Assembly (NCBI GenBank): GCA_004557975.1
Contig: SFEV01000056.1
Location: 1-16,499, forward strand
Direction: 5' to 3'
Length of the DNA: 16,499 bases
Origin: Lachnospiraceae bacterium
GTDB taxonomy: Bacteria; Bacillota; Clostridia; Lachnospirales; Lachnospiraceae
In this document: positions 1 to 5,084 of the stretch, one piece after another
How the letters are laid out: every line of letters begins with the position of its first letter
Numbering within the stretch: the first letter of the stretch is position 1
Notes under the pieces: model-generated
What the model saw: the letters and a program-made list of their open reading frames with translations, nothing else
The model's database searches: none
Told to the model about the DNA's origin: nothing
Translations under genes and position numbers: made by a program

Positions 1-114
1 ATTGATGTGGATAACCCATTCAAAAATAGACAGAATGGTGAAAAAAGCATTTTTATAATATCGGCAGGCTAAAAGATATATTTACCTTTCAAGGCTGTTC
101 AGAAAGTGAAAAAG

Positions 115-143
115 TTGACAGAAAATGCCCGGTATGTTAGCAT
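115..143 (+). promoter_or_regulatory. SigA-type promoter for csoR-pfkB
   Basis: A perfect -35 box TTGACA (115-120) is followed after 17 bp by TAGCAT (138-143), which matches 4 of 6 consensus bases and is preceded by a TG extension at 135-136. Transcription would begin near 150 and leave a leader of about 118 nt before csoR. CCGGTA (129-134), between the two boxes, recurs in inverted form as TACCGG at 192-197; this could be part of a regulatory site, but it does not clearly match known CsoR operators. Confidence 0.6.
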
Positions 144-158
144 AAAACAAAATAGGTT

Positions 159-188
159 GGAGGGTATCTGGAATATCCTCCTTATTTT
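159..188 (+). other. Leader hairpin with T-rich tail upstream of csoR
   Basis: Bases 159-167 pair with 173-181 (GGAGGGTAT against ATATCCTCC, one G-U pair) to make a 9-bp stem with a 5-nt loop. TTATTTT follows at 182-188. It lies in the leader between the csoR promoter and the csoR start. It could be a weak intrinsic terminator or attenuator, or a structure that hides or protects the leader. Only the fold is seen; the role is inference. Confidence 0.45.
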
Positions 189-267
189 ACGTACCGGAAA
201 GAGACTGATGTACAGAGTGTTTTGCTGTCGAAATGTGATGAAAAAAGAAATACAGACGGAGGGTCAA

Positions 268-597
268 ATGGAAGAAAGAAAAGAAGAAATGATGCCGGAA
301 GTGAAGCAGCCGGAGTGTTGTAAGATAAAACACAGAGAAGAAAAAGAAAAGCGCGATTTGCAGAACAGACTGAAACGGATTGAAGGACAGGTGCGCGGAA
401 TACAGGGAATGCTGGAGGATGAGAGATACTGTGTGGATATTCTGACGCAGGTAATGGCAGTACAGTCCGCGCTGAACAGCTTCAACAAGGTACTTTTATC
501 GAACCACATCAAATCCTGTGTCGTCGAGGAAATTCAGAATGGAAGGGAAGATGTGGTGGACGAGCTGTGTGCCACCATACAGAAACTGATGAAATAA
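268..597 (+). CDS. csoR: CsoR-family copper-sensing transcriptional repressor
   Basis: A 109-residue, all-helical DNA-binding repressor of the CsoR/RcnR family (formerly DUF156), cytoplasmic. The family core begins at residue 34 (RLKRIEGQVRGI). The metal-site residues read Cys55, His80 and Cys84, with Tyr54 beside Cys55. This is the Cys-His-Cys set of the Cu(I) sensor CsoR; RcnR/FrmR or CstR would show other sets. Cu(I) binding normally releases the operator. The N-terminal tail carries an extra Cys17-Cys18 and His22, a common feature of Firmicute members. ATG at 268 was chosen because GGAGGG (258-263) precedes it. The frame stays open upstream to a GTG at 106, but that extension has no ribosome binding site and does not look like the family. 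No copper ATPase or chaperone gene is in the window, so the regulated genes lie elsewhere or include the kinase 14 nt downstream. Confidence 0.9.
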   Translation: MEERKEEMMPEVKQPECCKIKHREEKEKRDLQNRLKRIEGQVRGIQGMLEDERYCVDILTQVMAVQSALNSFNKVLLSNHIKSCVVEEIQNGREDVVDELCATIQKLMK

Positions 598-611
598 AGG
601 GGAGAATGAAT

Positions 612-1544
612 ATGATACTGACGGTGACTGCCAACGCGGCAATTGATAAAAGATATGTAGTGGAAGGATTTGGAGTGGGAAGTGTGAACCGTGTAAAGTC
701 ATGCACTGCGAATGCCGGGGGAAAAGGCATCAATGTGGCGCGTGTTGCTGCGATTGCAGGGGAGAGGATCACGGCAACCGGCTTTCTGGGCGGACATGCG
801 GGAAAATTCATATCAGAACGTGTCGAAGCGAGAGGTATCACCGGGGATTTCGTCTGGTGTGACGGCGAGAGCCGTACGTGCATCAACATCTGGGATGAGG
901 GAAGTCACAGGCAGACAGAATTCCTTGAGCCGGGATTTGCTGTGACAGAGGAGGACTGTGAGCGCCTGATTGAGAAATTCTGTGCCATTTTGCCGGGCTG
1001 CCGTGTGGTCACCATATCAGGAAGCGCGCCTGCAGGAGCAGGTCCCATGCTCTACAGGCGCATGATCCGCTGCGCGGTGGAGATGGGGAAACCGGTTATT
1101 CTCGATACGAGCGGAAGACTCCTGGAGGAATGTCTGCTGGAGCGCCCGACAATGATTAAACCGAATATCGATGAGATCCGTGCGCTGACAGGACGCCCGA
1201 TGAATTCCAGAGAAGCCCTGATCCGGGCTGCTGCAGATCTGCATGATGACGGGATTGAGATTGTCGTGATCTCTCTGGGGGCGGAAGGGTCTCTCGTCTC
1301 CTGTGGGGAAGGTGTGTATGATGTCAAAGTTCCTCAGATTGATGCGGTCAATACTGTGGGATGTGGAGACTCCATGATTGCCGGGTTTGCCGTGGGGATT
1401 TCACGTGGGTTGTCAATGGTGGAAACGATTCGCCTGGCCAGTGCCATATCGGCGGCAAATGCGATGCGTCTGGAGACGGGATTCTTTGCGAAGGAGGATA
1501 TGGAATCGCTGCTTCCCAGGATACAGGTCAGGAAAATTCGATAG
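612..1544 (+). CDS. PfkB-family sugar-phosphate kinase (1-phosphofructokinase / tagatose-6-phosphate kinase type)
   Basis: A 310-residue ribokinase-fold kinase that transfers phosphate from ATP to a phosphorylated ketohexose. The first PfkB signature (AGGKGINVA) is at 35-43. A KPN-x2-E motif is at 183-188, the nucleotide-site SLGAEGS at 221-227, and the C-terminal signature NTVGCGDSM at 247-255, with Asp253 the expected catalytic base. The VGCGDS form points to the FruK/LacC branch rather than to ribokinase or fructokinase. The exact substrate (fructose-1-phosphate, tagatose-6-phosphate or fructose-6-phosphate) cannot be read from sequence alone. The start at 612 is favoured over the ATG at 606 because GGGGAG ends at 604, giving 7 nt of spacing. 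It begins 14 nt after csoR and has no promoter of its own that I can see. No PTS or aldolase gene is adjacent. Confidence 0.87.
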   Translation: MILTVTANAAIDKRYVVEGFGVGSVNRVKSCTANAGGKGINVARVAAIAGERITATGFLGGHAGKFISERVEARGITGDFVWCDGESRTCINIWDEGSHRQTEFLEPGFAVTEEDCERLIEKFCAILPGCRVVTISGSAPAGAGPMLYRRMIRCAVEMGKPVILDTSGRLLEECLLERPTMIKPNIDEIRALTGRPMNSREALIRAAADLHDDGIEIVVISLGAEGSLVSCGEGVYDVKVPQIDAVNTVGCGDSMIAGFAVGISRGLSMVETIRLASAISAANAMRLETGFFAKEDMESLLPRIQVRKIR

Positions 1545-1645
1545 AAGAGACAGAAGGAAGCCTTTGCAACAGCCTGGATGATCATGCACTTATATACGCT
1601 GCCTGTGAAAATGAAATGAGTGTGAAAATAAGCAACAAAAAACAG

Positions 1646-1674
1646 TCGCAATTACCTGAGAAATATGCTAAAAT
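1646..1674 (+). promoter_or_regulatory. Extended -10 promoter for the deoR-type gene
   Basis: TAAAAT (1669-1674, 5 of 6 matches) has a TG extension at 1666-1667. The -35 region 17 bp upstream (TCGCAA, 1646-1651) is poor, which is usual for extended -10 promoters. The predicted start near 1681 leaves a leader of about 94 nt that contains the repeated operator-like sites. The 230-nt gap after the kinase gene shows no clear intrinsic terminator, so some read-through is possible. Confidence 0.45.
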
Positions 1675-1709
1675 AAACAACAAAGAAGACAAGAGAACAT
1701 GAAAACACG

Positions 1710-1737
1710 TTGAATTTATGTTAGTTTATGTTGAATT
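1710..1737 (+). promoter_or_regulatory. Putative DeoR-family operator (tandem 10-bp half-sites) before the deoR-type gene
   Basis: Two adjacent 10-mers, ATTTATGTTA (1714-1723) and GTTTATGTTG (1724-1733), repeat with exactly one helical turn between them. The same pattern recurs in inverted orientation before rhaB, and the 9-mer TGTTGAATT (1729-1737) is shared exactly. DeoR-family proteins such as LacR and FruR are known to use short T-rich TGTT repeats. The site lies just downstream of the predicted transcription start, consistent with autorepression. Confidence 0.55.
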
Positions 1738-1774
1738 ACGGGATGAGGCAGAACAGTGACGTCAGGAGGGAATT

Positions 1775-2554
1775 ATGCTCGCGATTGAACGGAAGAATGA
1801 AATTTTGGAAATTTTACAGAAGGAACAGAGGGTGCTTGTTTCTGAGCTGGCAAAACGGTATGATGTGACGGAGGAGACGATACGCAGAGATCTTGAAAAG
1901 CTTGAACGGGATGGGTTTGTTAAGAAGACGTACGGCGGAGCAGTTTTAAACAAAAATACGAGTGTGGATCTTCCGCTGAGAATACGTGAGAAGACAAACC
2001 GCCAGGAAAAACAGAAGGTGGCGGAGCTGGCAGCTTCGCTGATTGAAGAGGGAGACAGTATCATGCTGGATGCGTCCTCCACCTCGCTGATGATAGCACA
2101 GCAGATCAAAAATATGAAAAAACTGACTGTGATCACCACCTCCGTTGAGGTGCTGATCGAGCTGGCCCAGAGTGAGGGAATCAAAGTGATCTCTACGGGA
2201 GGAGATCTGAAGGCATCGTCCCTGTCACTTGTAGGCAGAAAGACAGAAGAATGTCTCGGTAATTTTAATGTTGATATGGCACTTGTATCATGCAAGGGAA
2301 TTGATATGGAACGCGGTATTATGGAATCAAACGAGCTGGAGGCAGGCGTAAAGCTGATGATGAAGAAGAGCGCCAAGCAGACTGTGCTGGTAATTGACAG
2401 CAGCAAGTTTGACAAGATTTCCTTTGTTAAGGTTATGGATTTTCAGAAGGGCGACATTGTGATTTCAGACTGTGTTCCGAATAAAAAGTGGATGACGTTT
2501 TTTGAAAAACGGGGGATTCGCGTCATCACAGAGAAGCAGACAAGGGATTTTTAG
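1775..2554 (+). CDS. DeoR/GlpR-family sugar-phosphate-responsive transcriptional repressor
   Basis: A 259-residue cytoplasmic regulator with the usual DeoR-family length and order. Residues 5-58 form the winged helix-turn-helix with the family signature (VTEETIRRDLEKLERDG, 31-47, then the KKTYGGA wing). Residues 75-240 form the phosphosugar-isomerase-like sensor domain, with DASST at 99-103, a GNFNVDMALVSCKGID stretch from 162 and DSSKF at 208-212; these positions bind a sugar phosphate in relatives. AGGAGGG at 1764-1770 supports the ATG. The gene lies between a PfkB-type kinase and rhamnulokinase, and a shared operator-like repeat precedes both it and rhaB, so it probably represses itself and rhaB. 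The inducer is not known; a rhamnose or fructose/tagatose phosphate is plausible. It is not the AraC-type RhaS/RhaR found in enterobacteria. Confidence 0.88.
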   Translation: MLAIERKNEILEILQKEQRVLVSELAKRYDVTEETIRRDLEKLERDGFVKKTYGGAVLNKNTSVDLPLRIREKTNRQEKQKVAELAASLIEEGDSIMLDASSTSLMIAQQIKNMKKLTVITTSVEVLIELAQSEGIKVISTGGDLKASSLSLVGRKTEECLGNFNVDMALVSCKGIDMERGIMESNELEAGVKLMMKKSAKQTVLVIDSSKFDKISFVKVMDFQKGDIVISDCVPNKKWMTFFEKRGIRVITEKQTRDF

Positions 2555-2563
2555 GATGCATGC

Positions 2564-2592
2564 TTTACTTGTGTCTGATTGTGTGCTATTAT
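2564..2592 (+). promoter_or_regulatory. SigA-type promoter for rhaB
   Basis: TTTACT (2564-2569) and TATTAT (2587-2592) are separated by 17 bp, and a TG extension sits at 2584-2585. The predicted start is near 2599, so the operator-like repeats lie about 25-45 nt downstream of it. Confidence 0.6.
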
Positions 2593-2622
2593 GAGGGAAA
2601 ACAGGAAGAAAAATTATTGAAA

Positions 2623-2642
2623 TAACAAAATTCAACAAAAAT
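2623..2642 (-). promoter_or_regulatory. Putative DeoR-family operator before rhaB
   Basis: Read on the minus strand, this stretch gives two adjacent 10-mers, ATTTTTGTTG (2642-2633) and AATTTTGTTA (2632-2623). Together with the pair at 1714-1733 they fit the pattern RWTTWTGTTR with 10-bp spacing. The exact 9-mer TGTTGAATT (2637-2629) also occurs before the regulator gene. Binding between the promoter and the rhaB ribosome binding site would block transcription. Confidence 0.55.
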
Positions 2643-2664
2643 CAAAGGATTGGAGAGGTGTATT

Positions 2665-4086
2665 ATGGGTGAAGCTGTATATACGCTCGCGTTTGATTTC
2701 GGGGCATCAAGCGGACGTATGATTTTGGGTAAGTACGAGGATGGAAGGATCGAGATTAAGGAACTGCACCGTTTTGCAAATGATCCCGTACGTATCGGAA
2801 AGAACATTTACTGGGATTATTTTAGGCTGTATCATGAGCTGAAGGTCGGACTGAAAAAGGCGGCGGCATCAAAGCTTCCGATCCGCTCACTGGCAGTTGA
2901 TACCTGGGGGGTAGATTACGGACTGATTGACAAGGACGGCAATCTGATTGGCAATCCGATCAATTACCGCGATGACCGCACGATCGGTGTGATTGACAAA
3001 TTTGATGAGATCATCGGGCTGAAAAAACTGTATGCCCATACCGGTATTCAGTTTATGAATTTCAATACCATCTTCCAGCTGTATGCGGACAAGCAGATGC
3101 GGCCGGATATCTATGAAAAGGCAGAGCGGCTGCTGTTTGTGCCTGAGCTGTTCGGTTATTTTCTGACCGGCATCATGTACAATGAATATACGTTTGCCAG
3201 CACGGGGCAGCTTCTCGACGCAAAGAAAAGAGACTGGGATGATGAGATTATCCGGGAGGCCGGCATCAAGAGAAGTCTCTTCGGACCGCTTGTGAAGCCG
3301 GGTACTGTGATTGGAGATCTGATCCCGGAGGTTGTGGAGGAGACAGGACTGAAGGGTGCGAAGCTGATTGCAGTGGGCAGCCATGACACTGCTTCAGCCG
3401 TTGCAGCGACTCCTTTTGAAGAGAAGAATGCAGCATTCTTAAGCTGCGGCACATGGTCTCTTTTGGGACTGGAGATGGATGAGCCGGTGCTGACGGAAGA
3501 ATCCTATGAGTACAATTATACGAATGAGGGCGGCGTAGAAGGAAAGATCCGTCTTCTGAAGAACATCAACGGTCTCTGGATCATGCAGAATCTTCGCAAA
3601 AACTGGTGCGAATTTGAGGGAGAGGTTTCTTTCCCGGATATCATTGAGGCGAGCCGTGCCGCAAAACGTCAGGATTTTATTATCAATCCCAACGACCCGA
3701 GATTTACAGCGCCGATCAACATGATGAAAGAGGTTATCGGCTACTGTGAAGAGTCCGGTCAGGGCACTCCGCAGGGACTTGGAGAGATTGCCATGGCCAT
3801 CTACAATGGTCTGACCAATGAGTATAAAACCACGATTGAAAATCTTGAGAAGATTACGGGGACGACGATTCCGTGCATCAATATGGTGGGTGGCGGAATC
3901 CAGGACAAGCTGCTGTGTGAGCTGACTGCAAAGCGCACCGGCAAAAAGGTTGTCACAGGACCGACAGAGGGTTCAGTCCTTGGAAATATTGTCATGCAGC
4001 TGAAAGCTCTGGGCGTGATCCATACGCTGGAGGAGGGACGTGAAATTGTGAAGCGGTCCTTCGAGCAGGATGTATACCTTCCGTAA
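2665..4086 (+). CDS. rhaB: Rhamnulokinase
   Basis: A 473-residue FGGY-family kinase (the E. coli enzyme has 489 residues) that phosphorylates L-rhamnulose to L-rhamnulose-1-phosphate, the second step of L-rhamnose breakdown. The N-terminal phosphate-binding motif FDFGASSGR is at 10-18, and LAVDTWGVDYGLID at 76-89 is characteristic of RhaB. GSHDTASAVAATP begins at 238 and places the catalytic base at Asp241. CGTWSL is at 261-266, and the C-terminal ATP-binding segments are GGGIQ (409-413) and GPTEGSVLGN from 432. ATG at 2665 follows GGAGAGG (2652-2658); a TTG at 2650 overlaps that ribosome binding site and was rejected. No isomerase (rhaA), aldolase (rhaD) or transporter gene is in the window, so the pathway is scattered or the partners lie elsewhere. 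Its own promoter, the operator-like repeats and a strong terminator mark it as a single-gene unit. Confidence 0.93.
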   Translation: MGEAVYTLAFDFGASSGRMILGKYEDGRIEIKELHRFANDPVRIGKNIYWDYFRLYHELKVGLKKAAASKLPIRSLAVDTWGVDYGLIDKDGNLIGNPINYRDDRTIGVIDKFDEIIGLKKLYAHTGIQFMNFNTIFQLYADKQMRPDIYEKAERLLFVPELFGYFLTGIMYNEYTFASTGQLLDAKKRDWDDEIIREAGIKRSLFGPLVKPGTVIGDLIPEVVEETGLKGAKLIAVGSHDTASAVAATPFEEKNAAFLSCGTWSLLGLEMDEPVLTEESYEYNYTNEGGVEGKIRLLKNINGLWIMQNLRKNWCEFEGEVSFPDIIEASRAAKRQDFIINPNDPRFTAPINMMKEVIGYCEESGQGTPQGLGEIAMAIYNGLTNEYKTTIENLEKITGTTIPCINMVGGGIQDKLLCELTAKRTGKKVVTGPTEGSVLGNIVMQLKALGVIHTLEEGREIVKRSFEQDVYLP

Positions 4087-4143
4087 ACAGAGCATGAGGG
4101 AAACGCTGATTTGTCCCAGTTAAAATCAAAAGAATGAAGAATG

Positions 4144-4176
4144 CCGGTGTAAATCATTTTACACCGGTGTTTTTTT
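4144..4176 (+). terminator. Intrinsic terminator after rhaB
   Basis: A perfect 10-bp stem pairs CCGGTGTAAA (4144-4153) with TTTACACCGG (4158-4167) around a TCAT loop. TG and seven T residues (4170-4176) follow. It lies 57 nt after the rhaB stop codon. Confidence 0.92.
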
Positions 4177-4186
4177 GTGATAAGAT
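4158..4186 (+). promoter_or_regulatory. Possible promoter overlapping the rhaB terminator
   Basis: TTTACA (4158-4163, 5 of 6 matches) is the first part of the right arm of the terminator stem. After 17 bp comes TAAGAT (4181-4186, 4 of 6) with a TG extension at 4178-4179. It is the best promoter candidate I see for the downstream gene group, with transcription starting near 4193 and a leader of about 120 nt. The match is moderate. Confidence 0.35.
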
Positions 4187-4315
4187 ATGCGTTATGACGG
4201 AGAAACCGAAGGCTGCAGTCGCCGAAACGCAAAGAGAGAAGCAGATGTGAAGACTGTGTTATTCAAAAAGAGCAGCGGGAAAGATTGCTGCATCATACAG
4301 GGCGGAGGAGAAACC

Positions 4316-5020
4316 ATGCGACGAAGGAAGAAAGAGCAGAGGAAGAATCGATACAGTGACAGCCATCGGGACTCTGTGCACAGAAAGACTCTGACTGTGA
4401 GCAATCTCGCTGTGGCGCTGATCGGGTTTTTGTTTCTCGTCAGTGTATCGGTGGTTCTTGTACTGAATCTGAGGGGCCTTTACTATTTTGATATCGGCTA
4501 TCTCAGGATTTCTGAGACAACGGGGTTGTCAGAGAAAGAGATCAGGGAGAACTATGATACGCTGATTGATTATAATCTGGTGACCGGCGGTGTAAAGAAT
4601 CTGGAGTTTCCGTCTTTTCCCATGTCGGAAAACGGGAGAATACATTTTGGCGAAGTAAAGCGCATCTTCCTGGTGATTCAGTATATGTTTGTCATATGCG
4701 GTGTGATCTGGATTGCCGGATTGATGAGAAAGCTTTTCAGAAAGGATTATGGCAGTCTGAAGCTGCTGGCACTGTTTTCATTTGCCATACCCGCTGTACT
4801 GGGAGTGCTGGCATCATTATACTGGGATGCTTTTTTTGAGACGTTTCATAAACTGTTTTTCCGAAATGATTACTGGCTCTTTGATCCGGTGACAGATCCG
4901 GTGATATGGATACTGCCGGATGCATACTTTGCACACTGCGCTGCGGCAGTTCTGATTCTTGTGCTGTTTGGCGGTGCCCTGACCGGAGGAATCTACCGGT
5001 CTTTGAAGAAAGTTTTTTGA
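4316..5020 (+). CDS. Lit-like DUF1461 / TIGR01906 integral membrane protein
   Basis: A 234-residue protein with a basic N-terminus and four membrane segments, at about 28-51, 117-136, 149-169 and 207-225. The extracytoplasmic part between the first two helices contains IHFGEVK (109-115). The loop after the third helix holds the family hallmark from 177 to 205: FHKLFF, NDYWLFDP, TDPVIWILP. From memory, this family includes Lit, the lipoprotein intramolecular transacylase that moves a fatty acid from the lipoprotein glycerol to the cysteine amino group; its two key histidines would correspond to His110 and His178. That function is an inference here. ATG at 4316 was chosen for its GGAGGAG (4304-4310) and because the charged stretch upstream in the same frame has no ribosome binding site. 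It is followed 64 nt later by the M16 peptidase gene. Confidence 0.75.
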   Translation: MRRRKKEQRKNRYSDSHRDSVHRKTLTVSNLAVALIGFLFLVSVSVVLVLNLRGLYYFDIGYLRISETTGLSEKEIRENYDTLIDYNLVTGGVKNLEFPSFPMSENGRIHFGEVKRIFLVIQYMFVICGVIWIAGLMRKLFRKDYGSLKLLALFSFAIPAVLGVLASLYWDAFFETFHKLFFRNDYWLFDPVTDPVIWILPDAYFAHCAAAVLILVLFGGALTGGIYRSLKKVF

Positions 5021-5084
5021 AATACAGAATGCATATGGAATTATGAAGGTTACAGATTGATCTTGCATAATACAGGAGGTAGTT

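Noticed and set aside
1..72. Open frames from the window edge (frame 1 to a stop at 70-72, frame 2 to a stop at 56-58) that could be the tail of an upstream gene
   Set aside because: Both are under 25 codons, neither shows a recognisable motif, and I cannot choose between them.
106..267. GTG-initiated N-terminal extension of CsoR by 54 residues
   Set aside because: It has no ribosome binding site, does not resemble the family, and spans the predicted promoter and leader hairpin; ATG 268 has GGAGGG.
1700..1714. CcpA cre-like sequence (TGAAAACACGTT)
   Set aside because: The central CG is shifted by one base relative to the cre consensus; another partial match near 13548 has the same fault.
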